Assembly: GCA_937871735.1 (NCBI GenBank)
Contig: CALMOI010000129.1
Location: 1-15,772 of the forward strand
DNA: 15,772 bases
Reading direction: 5' to 3'
From: an uncultured Comamonadaceae bacterium
Lineage (GTDB): Bacteria; Pseudomonadota; Gammaproteobacteria; Burkholderiales; Burkholderiaceae_C
Shown: in pieces, positions 1 to 6,989 of the stretch
Layout: each line of letters begins with the position of its first letter
Numbering within the stretch: position 1 is the first letter of the stretch
The notes under the pieces: generated by a model
Databases searched by the model: none
What the model saw: the letters and a program-made list of their open reading frames with translations, nothing else
What the model was told of the DNA's origin: nothing
Position numbers and translations under genes: made by a program

Positions 1-835
1 CGCGGTCTTGCGCGGCTTTTTTGTCGGCCAAGCCTTGGGCTGCACTCAGTTGCTGCTGAAAGTGGGCCAGTTGCTCGCGCAGCTTGACCCAAGGCCGGTT
101 GGTTGCGCTGAGTTGGTACTGCTGGCGTTCATCGGCGAGGCGATCAACGCGGGATTCGTAAGCCTTGATGTCGGCGTGCAGTTGGGCCAGTTCGGCGCGC
201 AAGCTGTCGCGGCGCTTGATGACATCGGCATAGTCGCCTTTCGGATTGCCGTTGGTGGGCGTGAGCAGCTCGTTGCGCTGCACCTCCACCGTTTTGAGCA
301 CCGCATCGCCGCTGCTGGAGGCCAGCTCGCCCAGCGATTCGCCCAGTGCGTTGCGCAGGTGGTCTTGGGCAAAGCTGACGGTGTCGGCAATGTGGTGCGA
401 GGTGCCTTGCTTGATCCACAGCAGCCCCGGTATGCCCATGTTCTCTGGCTTGCTGATTCCTTTGCCCGCAAAGCCAAACCCCAGCAGAGCGGCAAGGTGG
501 TTTTCTGCTTCTTCGCCGTTCAACGAGTGGCCTGCCGCGTCAAGCTGGCAGCGCTTTTTGTTCAAAAAACTTTTGGCCAGACGGTAGTGCGCGCCGCCCA
601 GTTCAAAGTCCAGCTCCACCATCGGCGCGCTATGGCTGTCGCCCCAAGGGCGCAAATGGTCAACCGAGCTGGAGCGGTGGCGCTCCAAAAAGGCGGCGCG
701 GATGGCTTCGACCACGGTTGATTTGCCCGATTCATTGGGCGCGGCAAACAAGTTCAGGCCCGCCGTGAAGTCGCGCAACTCCAGCGGAGCGCGAAAGCGC
801 TTGAAATTTTCGATGCGCAGGCGTTGCAGCTTCAT
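1..835 (-). CDS. sbcC: SbcC/YhaN-like SMC-type ATPase, N-terminal part (cut by window edge)
   Basis: This is the ATPase subunit expected to pair with the SbcD nuclease encoded just upstream, acting in the cytoplasm on DNA ends or hairpins. About 278 N-terminal residues are visible. They begin MKLQRLRIENFKRF, typical of RecN/SbcC-like heads, with a Walker A motif APNESGKST at about residues 32-40. From about residue 200 the chain becomes rich in Leu, Gln, Glu and Arg and looks like the start of the first coiled coil. The family is usually 800-1100 residues, so the rest (second coil, signature motif, Walker B) lies outside the window. The ATG at 835 overlaps the upstream stop in an ATGA, which implies translational coupling. 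Whether it is closer to true SbcC or to the YhaN subgroup cannot be settled from this fragment. Confidence 0.85.
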   Translation of the reverse strand, partial: MKLQRLRIENFKRFRAPLELRDFTAGLNLFAAPNESGKSTVVEAIRAAFLERHRSSSVDHLRPWGDSHSAPMVELDFELGGAHYRLAKSFLNKKRCQLDAAGHSLNGEEAENHLAALLGFGFAGKGISKPENMGIPGLLWIKQGTSHHIADTVSFAQDHLRNALGESLGELASSSGDAVLKTVEVQRNELLTPTNGNPKGDYADVIKRRDSLRAELAQLHADIKAYESRVDRLADERQQYQLSATNRPWVKLREQLAHFQQQLSAAQGLADKKAAQDR

Positions 836-1971
836 GAGCGGGCTCCGGTGGTGGTTGCGGTGCTGGTGCTGCTGTGAGCGTCCAGCACGCGGGCCAAAAT
901 CAACAGCGCCTCGCGGGCCAGTTCGGCATCGTCGCCGTGCTGTTGGGTGCGCAGCCCTTGCAGGGCTTCGCCGACAAAGCCGTCGGCGTGCAGGGCGCGC
1001 AGATCGGCTTCGGTGGGTTCTAGGCGCAACGCGCTGCTGTCCCAGATCAAGGCGCGGGCGCGGGCTTGCGCGTCTTTCACGGCGGCATCGAGCTGGCGGT
1101 GGCCGCTCAAATCACAAGTGCCTGCGGTGCGCAGCTCGCGCACGTCATGGCTGTCGATGGCTTGCAGTTCGGCCACCAGCTCGTCAATGTCGGACGGCAC
1201 GGCCAGCGTGCGCGGCGTTTGCTGCCAGAGGTAACTGCCGGTGCGCAGCACGTCGACTTGCGGCAGCGCACCCGCTTCGGTCAGCGTGACCCACAGCGCT
1301 TGGCCCGAGTCGTTGTCTCTGAAGCGGTCGGTTTCGGGCGTGCCCGCGTACCACGTCCGCTCGTCAATCTGCCGGGTGCCGTGCCAGTCGCCTAGGGCCA
1401 AATAGTCCAGCCCGGCTTGCGCGGCACGCCCGGCGGCAATCGGGTTGGTCGAATCGATGTTGTCAGCCAAGATGCCTTGCACGCAGCCATGCGCCAAGCC
1501 GATGCGCGGCAACTCGGCGGGGCTGGCGGCTTGGGCAAACCAGTGGGTCAGGTCTTGGTGCGTGTGGCGCTGGGTCAGCGGCGCGGGCAGCAGCGTGAAC
1601 TTGCCCGCTACGGTGTGCGGCGTGGGAGTCAAGCAGCAGACCACATTGCTGGGAATTACCCCCAGCCGCTGCGCACGGCTCCAGACCGATTCGCTCAGCG
1701 CCGCGTCGTGGTTGCCGGGCAGCAGCAGCCACGGCCCGCTAAAGCCTTGCATGGCGATGAACATGCGCCGAATGGTTTTGTCCGACACGGTTTGCGTGTC
1801 AAACACATCGCCCGCGACCAGTACCGCATCGGCGCGGCGCTCGTGGGCGATGGCGGCGAGCCGCTCAATGACTTTGAAGCGGGCCTCGAACAGGGCCGCT
1901 GCGTCGTCTTCGTCAAACTGAGAAAAAATCCGCCCGATTTGCCAATCAGCGGTGTGGAGCAATGAAATCAA
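832..1971 (-). CDS. sbcD: SbcD/YhaO-like DNA repair metallophosphoesterase
   Basis: Predicted Mn-dependent DNA exo/endonuclease subunit, 379 residues, similar in length to SbcD and YhaO. The calcineurin-like phosphoesterase motifs occur in order: HTADWQ near residue 6, VAGDVFD near 52, LLPGNHD near 83, LAHGC near 160 and LALGDWH near 192. In the first motif the usual DxH reads D-W-Q, so the histidine is a glutamine. I believe this variant occurs in a known subfamily. The start is a TTG at 1971, chosen because a strong GGGAGG lies six bases upstream and because the phosphoesterase fold begins at once (MISLLHTADW). The C-terminal 100 residues match the capping region of the family only loosely. 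The stop overlaps the ATPase start, so the two are one operon. Confidence 0.88.
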   Translation of the reverse strand: MISLLHTADWQIGRIFSQFDEDDAAALFEARFKVIERLAAIAHERRADAVLVAGDVFDTQTVSDKTIRRMFIAMQGFSGPWLLLPGNHDAALSESVWSRAQRLGVIPSNVVCCLTPTPHTVAGKFTLLPAPLTQRHTHQDLTHWFAQAASPAELPRIGLAHGCVQGILADNIDSTNPIAAGRAAQAGLDYLALGDWHGTRQIDERTWYAGTPETDRFRDNDSGQALWVTLTEAGALPQVDVLRTGSYLWQQTPRTLAVPSDIDELVAELQAIDSHDVRELRTAGTCDLSGHRQLDAAVKDAQARARALIWDSSALRLEPTEADLRALHADGFVGEALQGLRTQQHGDDAELAREALLILARVLDAHSSTSTATTTGARS

Positions 1972-1977
1972 ACGCGG

Positions 1978-1983
1978 CCTCCC
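1978..1983 (-). promoter_or_regulatory. Ribosome binding site deciding the TTG start of sbcD
   Basis: On the minus strand GGGAGG stands six bases before the TTG at 1971. No ATG or GTG in this frame is as well placed, and the next in-frame candidate would remove the HTADW metal motif. The site therefore supports a TTG start for the nuclease gene. Confidence 0.6.
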
Positions 1984-2031
1984 TGGGGCTTGGGGTATTG
2001 ATTCAGTTTAGCGGCTAAGCTGCGGCTCACC

Positions 2032-2385
2032 ATGTACGAAGCCAAACACCAAGCCTTGTTGAGTCCCGCCGCTTTTGTCCGGCGTTTGCTGGGGCACTTT
2101 GCGGCTGTTTTGGGCTTGCTGGTGGGCTCGCTCGCGATGGGGATGGCGGGTTACCGGCTGCTGGAGGGCTTGCCGTGGATCGACGCGTTCTTGAACGCGG
2201 CCATGCTGCTCGGTGGCATGGGGCCGGTCGATCCGCCGCACAGTTGGGGCGGCAAGCTGTTTGCCGGGATGTACGCGCTCTACGCGGGCTTGGTGTTCAT
2301 TCTTTCGGCGGCAATTTTGTTCACCCCGGTGCTGCATCGGGTGATACAGCACTTTCACTTGGATCCCAAAGGCACCGGGCGCTGA
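2032..2385 (+). CDS. Small two-helix membrane protein, possible ion-channel-like fold
   Basis: A 117-residue protein that I do not recognise as a named family. There are two clear hydrophobic helices at about residues 22-44 and 73-98. Between them is a shorter amphipathic stretch (about 50-66) ending in GGMGPVDP. Helix, short hydrophobic loop ending in Gly-rich residues, helix is the layout of two-TM pore domains (Ion_trans_2), but the potassium filter TxGYG is not present, so channel function is only a guess. There is no signal peptide. It is divergent from sbcD with a 60-base spacer and convergent with pcaB, with three bases between the stop codons. No clear Shine-Dalgarno precedes the ATG. 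Compact coding, a plausible membrane topology and lack of a better opposite-strand ORF support it as real. Confidence 0.72.
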   Translation: MYEAKHQALLSPAAFVRRLLGHFAAVLGLLVGSLAMGMAGYRLLEGLPWIDAFLNAAMLLGGMGPVDPPHSWGGKLFAGMYALYAGLVFILSAAILFTPVLHRVIQHFHLDPKGTGR

Positions 2386-2388
2386 GCT

Positions 2389-3606
2389 TCAGAGCGGCGT
2401 TGATTGAAGCGGCGTGGCCGCAGTGCGCAGACCCGCCAGTTCCACCGCCACGCGCCGCGCTGCGTGTGCTGCCAAGTTGGGGTTGAACCACTCCTGCGCC
2501 GAGGCTTTGGGCAGGCTGGCCCGCACCGCGTCGATGTTGGTTTGCATGCGGGTGGTATCGATATGCAAGCGGGGAATGGCTTGCGCCATCGCGCGTGCGC
2601 TGCCGTGTGCGCTGTTGAGCAGCGTGGGCCATTCGGCCAGTTCTGCTTGCCAGGCTCCGAGGGCGCGTTCATGCTCTTGCGGCATGGTCGCCAGCAGCAG
2701 GGCCACGCGCTGGGGCGCACGTTGCGCAGCGGCCAGTGCCACCATCGAGGCCACCGGGTTGTGCTTGTGCGGCATGTTGGGCGGCGCGCCGCGCCCAGGC
2801 TCTAGCGGCTCGGCCACTTCGGCCACTTCAAACTGACTCATCAGCACCACGTCACGGGCGATTTTGCCCAAGCTGCCGACCAAAATGCCCAGCTCGCACC
2901 CCAGCAGCACCCATTCGTCGCGCTGCGTGTGCCAGCAGCTTTGCGGCAGCGCGAGGCCGAGGTCTTGCGCCATGCGGGCCATGACCGCATCGCCGTGGTC
3001 GCCCATTTGCGCCAGCGTGCCCACGGTGCCGCCCAGTTGCAGTTTCAGCGCGTGGGCGATGGCGGGTTCCAGTCGCTGCAAGCTGCGGTGCAGCGGCGCA
3101 GCCCAGCCCACGCATTTGTAGCCCAAGGTGGTGATGCTGGCGGGCTGCATCAGCGTGCGGGCCAGCATGGGCGTGGTGGCGTGGCTCTCGGCCAGACGCA
3201 GCAGCGCGTCGAGCACTTTGCGCACATCGGCGGTGATGAGAGTCAGCACCTCGCGCGTGACCAGCGCCATCGCGGTGTCAATGGCATCTTGGCTGGTGCA
3301 GCCCAGGTGGACGTACTTGGACGCGTCCGGGTTGAACAGATCGACGGTTTCTCGCAGGCTTTTGACCAACGGAATCGCCAAGCTGCCCGCCCGAGCGCTT
3401 TCGCGCACGATCTTGGCGGCGTCAAACAGCTCAACTTTGCAGGTGCCGATGATGGACAGCGCCGCCGCTTCAGGAATCAACCCAACCGCCGCTTGGGCGC
3501 GGGCCAGCGCTGCCTCAAAGCGCAGCATGGCAGCGACCAAATTGCGATCGCCAAACGCTTCGTTGACTTCAGGCGTGGAAAGAAAGCCTTCAAATATGTT
3601 GCTCAT
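2389..3606 (-). CDS. pcaB: 3-carboxy-cis,cis-muconate cycloisomerase (PcaB type)
   Basis: Member of the fumarase/aspartase superfamily predicted to turn 3-carboxy-cis,cis-muconate into 4-carboxymuconolactone in the protocatechuate branch of the beta-ketoadipate pathway (cytosolic). It begins MSNIFEGFLSTPEV and has the family blocks YVHLGCTSQDAIDT near residues 94-107 and the signature GRGAPPNMPHKHNPV in the middle of the protein. The mobile catalytic loop follows the G-x3-MP-x-K-x-NP pattern. At 405 residues it is shorter than the roughly 450-residue Pseudomonas enzyme, mainly at the C-terminus. I chose the ATG at 3606, not the upstream 3681 start, because it forms an ATGA overlap with the preceding gene and fits the family N-terminus. 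It is last in the importer operon. No pcaGH or pcaCD is in view, so an unusual substrate cannot be excluded. Confidence 0.85.
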   Translation of the reverse strand: MSNIFEGFLSTPEVNEAFGDRNLVAAMLRFEAALARAQAAVGLIPEAAALSIIGTCKVELFDAAKIVRESARAGSLAIPLVKSLRETVDLFNPDASKYVHLGCTSQDAIDTAMALVTREVLTLITADVRKVLDALLRLAESHATTPMLARTLMQPASITTLGYKCVGWAAPLHRSLQRLEPAIAHALKLQLGGTVGTLAQMGDHGDAVMARMAQDLGLALPQSCWHTQRDEWVLLGCELGILVGSLGKIARDVVLMSQFEVAEVAEPLEPGRGAPPNMPHKHNPVASMVALAAAQRAPQRVALLLATMPQEHERALGAWQAELAEWPTLLNSAHGSARAMAQAIPRLHIDTTRMQTNIDAVRASLPKASAQEWFNPNLAAHAARRVAVELAGLRTAATPLQSTPL

Positions 3607-4511
3607 GAGGCGGCGTTGCGGCGCAGTCGAATTTGGTTGGGCAGTGGCACCGAGCGGCGCAAAACTTGTTCGCCCAGCCACAAGGCCGAACGGCGGGCGC
3701 GCTGCGCCACCAAGGGCAGCGGCATTTGCTGGTAGTCGTCGTTGAAGACTTCAAAGCTGTAGTCGCCGGTGTAGCCCAACTCGTGCAGCTTTTGCACCAG
3801 TTGCGCCAGCGCTTGGCTGTGCACGCCCTCGCCGGGAAAGACCCGAAAGTGCCGGGCGGTGCTGATGCGTTCTTCAACCGAGCGGATTTCTTGCCACATG
3901 AAGTCGGCCAGTTGCACCAGAAAGATTTTTTCAGGGTCAAGCAGCTCCAAGTCATCCAGCGGAGTTTCGGTGGCGAACAGGTGGAATGAATCCAAGCCCA
4001 GCCCCAAGTTGGGCGCATCAGCGCGGCAGACCACGTCCCAGGCTTGCGTGAATTCATTGACGGTGCGGCCCCACGACAGCGCCTCATAAGCCACTTTGAT
4101 GCCCAGCGGAATCGCCAGCATGGCCAGCTTGCGTAAATCCTTGGCCAGCACGTCCAAGTCTTGCGATGCGTGGGTCGAGGTGGACGAGCACACCAGCAAA
4201 ATTTTGGAGCCCAGCGCGGCGCACATCTCCAGCATGGACTTGGCGATGTCGATTTTGTAGTCGTGCAGGTGGCCGCTCAAGCCTTCAAAGTCGCGCAGCA
4301 CCTGAAAGCCGGTGACACGCAAACCGCTGGCCTTGACGGCGCGCACGGCAGCGTCCAAGCCGTCCGGGTGGCCGACCACATCGCGCGCCGACAGCATGAT
4401 CTGGGTGAAGCCGACCTCGCGGGCGGCCTTCAGCTTGGCTTCCAGCGTGCCCGCAAACGAGATGGTGTCGATGCCAAAGTCATCTACATTGCCTTGGATA
4501 GAGTTGATCAT
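3603..4511 (-). CDS. quiC: 3-dehydroshikimate dehydratase, stand-alone QuiC-type TIM barrel
   Basis: Sugar-phosphate isomerase/epimerase-like TIM barrel of 302 residues, predicted to dehydrate 3-dehydroshikimate to protocatechuate. The family blocks are present in order: VAYEALSWGR (140-149), LGLDSFHLF (171-179), IFLVQLAD (196-203), RVFPGEG (223-229) and YSFEVFND (251-258). The likely divalent metal ligands are E143, D174, Q200 and E254. The spacing of the first three (31 and 26 residues) matches the ligand set that I recall for Pseudomonas QuiC1 (Glu, Asp, Gln, Glu). In QuiC1 this domain is fused to an HPPD-like domain. Here the protein ends after the barrel, and the HPPD-like domain is the separate gene immediately upstream, three bases away. 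The stop overlaps the pcaB start (ATGA). No quinate or shikimate dehydrogenase is next to it. Confidence 0.85.
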   Translation of the reverse strand: MINSIQGNVDDFGIDTISFAGTLEAKLKAAREVGFTQIMLSARDVVGHPDGLDAAVRAVKASGLRVTGFQVLRDFEGLSGHLHDYKIDIAKSMLEMCAALGSKILLVCSSTSTHASQDLDVLAKDLRKLAMLAIPLGIKVAYEALSWGRTVNEFTQAWDVVCRADAPNLGLGLDSFHLFATETPLDDLELLDPEKIFLVQLADFMWQEIRSVEERISTARHFRVFPGEGVHSQALAQLVQKLHELGYTGDYSFEVFNDDYQQMPLPLVAQRARRSALWLGEQVLRRSVPLPNQIRLRRNAAS

Positions 4512-4514
4512 GTC

Positions 4515-5405
4515 TCAAACCTTGGCGTGGTGAACCAGTTCAAACGACACGCTGCCCAAGCTGGTTTGGGTCAGTGCGCCTTTGCCTTCGCTGTGGATGC
4601 GGCCTGACTCCACGAACAGCACGCCGCGCTGGCGCAACTCGGCCACCGTGGCCAGCACGTCGGGCGTGCCCAAGCCGATGCGTTGGTAGTGTTCGTTGTC
4701 TTCCAGCTCCAGCACGCTGGGTTCAGGTTCAATCAATTGCAGGAAGAATGTGGCGTTGGCGGGGCAGGGGCTGCGCAGAATGCGCCCCTTGGGCAAGATG
4801 CCGAAGCGCGCTTCGGCGGGCAGCTCGGTGAAGCCGAACAGCTCGCTGTAGAAGTCCGTCCAGTCTTCGGTGCGGTCATTGCCGATGTACTGCACCACGC
4901 CAAAAAAGTGCAAACCCGCCAGCGCGGGCGGGTGCTGATCCACGCCAGGAATGGGCGTGAAGTCCACGTCGTAAATCGAAAATTCGCGGTAACGGTCGAC
5001 AAAGTAGATGCGGCTGCCGCCCGGCCCGTGCACAGCGGGAATGTTCAGCTCCATGACTTCAACGTGAATTGGCACAGCCCATGCGCCACGATCCAACGCC
5101 CGGCGGTAGGCGCTGGCTGCGTCGCGCACGCGCAAGGCGATGGCGGCCAGCACAGGCTTGTCGCTCAGCCCGGTGGTCATGTCGCTGGCGTGGGCATTCA
5201 CGATGATGTTGATGCCGCCTTGGCGGTACAGCAGCACCTCGCGCGAGCGGTGACGGGCGATGGGCCGAAAGCCCAGCGTCTCCAGCACCTGGCCCAGCGC
5301 CTGCGGGCGCGAGGTGGCGTACTCGATGAACTCAATGCCCTCCATGCCCAGCGGGTTGGGCTGTTCGGAGATGGCTTCGCGGTCTAGGTCGGGGCTGGTG
5401 TGCAT
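4515..5405 (-). CDS. HPPD-like VOC-family protein (partner domain of QuiC)
   Basis: A 296-residue protein with two tandem vicinal-oxygen-chelate modules (about 22-150 and 162-296), resembling 4-hydroxyphenylpyruvate dioxygenase and the C-terminal domain of QuiC1 dehydroshikimate dehydratases (GMEGIEFIEYA at 20-30, HRSREVLLYRQG at 52-63). In HPPD the iron is held by His, His and Glu. The matching positions here look like H166, R242 (in QRIGLGT, where HPPD has QHxAL) and E289 (SFEL). The second ligand thus appears to be lost, and dioxygenase activity is doubtful. Automatic annotation will probably call it HPPD, which I consider misleading. The start is the ATG at 5405, since longer forms would run into livF. 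It lies 28 bases after livF and 3 bases before the dehydratase. Its role may be structural or accessory to the dehydratase. The function of this domain in QuiC1 is, to my knowledge, unresolved. Confidence 0.8.
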   Translation of the reverse strand: MHTSPDLDREAISEQPNPLGMEGIEFIEYATSRPQALGQVLETLGFRPIARHRSREVLLYRQGGINIIVNAHASDMTTGLSDKPVLAAIALRVRDAASAYRRALDRGAWAVPIHVEVMELNIPAVHGPGGSRIYFVDRYREFSIYDVDFTPIPGVDQHPPALAGLHFFGVVQYIGNDRTEDWTDFYSELFGFTELPAEARFGILPKGRILRSPCPANATFFLQLIEPEPSVLELEDNEHYQRIGLGTPDVLATVAELRQRGVLFVESGRIHSEGKGALTQTSLGSVSFELVHHAKV

Positions 5406-5433
5406 GGCAAAGATGGGGGGTGAGTGAATGCAG

Positions 5434-6186
5434 CTAAACAGTGGCGGCAGCGCTGGCTTGGTGCGCGCCGCCCAAGAATAAGCGCTCAATGTTCGGATCG
5501 GCCAACAACTCGGAGGCTGGTTTTTGCAGCACCAAGCGGCCTGATTCCAGCGCAATGGCCTCGTCCGAAATCTTGAGCGCACTTTTCACATTTTGCTCCA
5601 CCATCAGCACCGTCGTACCTTGGTTGGCCAGACGGCGCAAGAGGCGAAACACGTCTTGCACCACCAGTGGCGACAGGCCAATCGACGGCTCGTCAATCAA
5701 AATGACTTTGGGGCGCAGCAGCAGGGCGCGGCCAATTTCCAACTGCTTTTGCTCGCCGCCCGACAGCGCCGAGGCCATCGAGTTCATGCGCTCTTTCACA
5801 CGTGGGAAGAATTCCAGCACTTCGGGGATGCGCTCGTGCGTGGTCTTCATGCCCAGCGTGATGCCGCCCAGCTCCAAGTTCTGCCAAACGGTGAGTTGGC
5901 CAAACAGGTTGCGGCCCTGCGGCACAAAGGCCACGCCTTTGGCCAGCAGCTCTTTTTGGTTCAGACCGGCGATGTTTTCGCCATCAAGCAAGATGCGGCC
6001 TTGGCGCAGCTTGAGCAGGCCGAACAGCGCTTTCAATGCGGTGGATTTGCCCGCCCCGTTCGGGCCGAGCAGCAGCGTGATCGAGCCTTTGGTGGCTTTG
6101 AAGCTCAGGTTGTTAAGGATCATGAAATCCTTGTACCCGGCCACCACGTCGTCAAATTCAATGCAGATGTTGTCAGTTGTGCTCAT
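5434..6186 (-). CDS. livF: ABC importer ATPase, LivF type
   Basis: Cytoplasmic nucleotide-binding subunit of a hydrophobic/branched-chain amino acid-type (HAAT) importer, 250 residues. Walker A is GPNGAGKST at 41-49, the signature is LSGGEQKQLEIGRAL, and Walker B is VILIDEPSIGLSP. The motif VAFVPQGRNLF is typical of LivF and separates it from LivG. The start at 6186 is preceded by GGGAG seven bases upstream. Longer in-frame forms overlap livG without homology. It is third from last of the transport genes and directly precedes the VOC/dehydratase/cycloisomerase genes. In this context the transported solute is more likely an aromatic or hydroaromatic acid than an amino acid, as for other HAAT systems with aromatic substrates. 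Confidence 0.92.
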   Translation of the reverse strand: MSTTDNICIEFDDVVAGYKDFMILNNLSFKATKGSITLLLGPNGAGKSTALKALFGLLKLRQGRILLDGENIAGLNQKELLAKGVAFVPQGRNLFGQLTVWQNLELGGITLGMKTTHERIPEVLEFFPRVKERMNSMASALSGGEQKQLEIGRALLLRPKVILIDEPSIGLSPLVVQDVFRLLRRLANQGTTVLMVEQNVKSALKISDEAIALESGRLVLQKPASELLADPNIERLFLGGAHQASAAATV

Positions 6187-6200
6187 GTTGGCTCCCGGTT

Positions 6201-6989
6201 TCAGCTGCCCAGATAGGCGTCGAGTACCTGCTTGTTGGCGCGGATTTCGGCGGGCGTGCCAATGGCCATCACCTTGCCTTCGACCATCACCATGATGCGG
6301 TGGCACAAGTCCATCACGAAGTCCATGTTGTGCTCGATCACCACAAACGAGCTGTGTTTGCCGATCTTGGGGTTTTGGTTCAGCTCTTTGAGCAGCGTGC
6401 TGATGCCGCCGACCAAGCTGGGGTTGACCCCGGCGCAAGGCTCGTCGAGCAGCACCAAGTCGGGCTCGCTCATGAAGGCCATCGCAATATCGACCAGCTT
6501 TTGCTGACCGTAAGACAGCTCGCCCGCCTTTTTGTCGGCCACATGGCGGATGCGGAACTGGTCGATCAAGGCGTCGGCCTTGGCCCCCAGACCTGAGTCA
6601 CCGGGCGCGAACATGCGGCTGAACATGCTGCCTTGGTGCTCTTGGGCGGCGACGATCAGGTTGTCGCGCACGCTCATCTTGCCGAAGACTTGCAGTGTCT
6701 GGAAGGTGCGGCCCACGCCCCGGCGGTTGAGCTCCAACGGGCCGAGCTGCGTCACGTCTTTGCCGTTGAGTTCGATCTTGCCCGCGTCAGGCGTGATTTG
6801 GCCCAGCATGGAGTTGAACAGCGTGGTCTTGCCCGAGCCGTTGGGGCCAATCACGCCAAAAATTTCGCCCGGCATGACTTGGAAACTCACGCCGCCCACG
6901 GCTTGAATCGCGCCGTAAGCCTTTTTCAGGCCGGTCACTTGGAGCACGGGCGCGCCTTTCTGGCGGTTTTGGTGAGGGGTGGCGGTCAT
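6201..6989 (-). CDS. livG: ABC importer ATPase, LivG type
   Basis: Second ATPase of the HAAT importer, 262 residues. Walker A is GPNGSGKTT (48-56), the signature region is LSYGQQKLVDIAMAF, and Walker B is LVLLDEPCAGVNP followed by a VVIEHNMDFVMDL switch-histidine segment. The LivG hallmarks GRTFQTLQVFGKMSV (Q-loop region) and a C-terminal EIRANKQVLDAYLG are present. The first 15 residues are polar and poorly conserved, so the start may be slightly long, but the ATG at 6989 overlaps the livM stop as ATGA and fits coupling. It is followed by livF after 14 bases. Confidence 0.93.
   Translation of the reverse strand: MTATPHQNRQKGAPVLQVTGLKKAYGAIQAVGGVSFQVMPGEIFGVIGPNGSGKTTLFNSMLGQITPDAGKIELNGKDVTQLGPLELNRRGVGRTFQTLQVFGKMSVRDNLIVAAQEHQGSMFSRMFAPGDSGLGAKADALIDQFRIRHVADKKAGELSYGQQKLVDIAMAFMSEPDLVLLDEPCAGVNPSLVGGISTLLKELNQNPKIGKHSSFVVIEHNMDFVMDLCHRIMVMVEGKVMAIGTPAEIRANKQVLDAYLGS

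Noticed and set aside
8..721. Long plus-strand open frame opposite the SbcC-like gene, and similar plus-strand frames opposite most minus-strand genes (for example 2929-3735, 5593-6216, 6992-8071, 8947-9942, 11745-12581)
   Set aside because: They mirror high-G+C coding on the other strand, have no recognisable domains and are rich in Arg, His, Gln and Ala. The minus frames carry clear family motifs.
2008..2018. TTAGC-G-GCTAA palindrome between sbcD and the membrane protein
   Set aside because: Only five-base arms and no regulator nearby; could be chance. No convincing promoter hexamers were found in the 60-base gap.
4515..5405. True 4-hydroxyphenylpyruvate dioxygenase of tyrosine catabolism
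   Set aside because: It is too short at the C-terminus (about 296 versus 350-360 residues), seems to lack the second iron His, and sits with a dehydroshikimate dehydratase rather than tyrosine genes.
5434..6438. Long N-terminal extensions of livF (to 6438), livM (to 8107), the binding protein (to 10116), the VOC protein (to 5582), pcaB (to 3681) and the aldehyde dehydrogenase (to 12674)
   Set aside because: The extra residues lie in neighbouring genes or before signal peptides and lack homology. Internal ATGs with ATGA overlaps, ribosome sites or family-matching N-termini are better.
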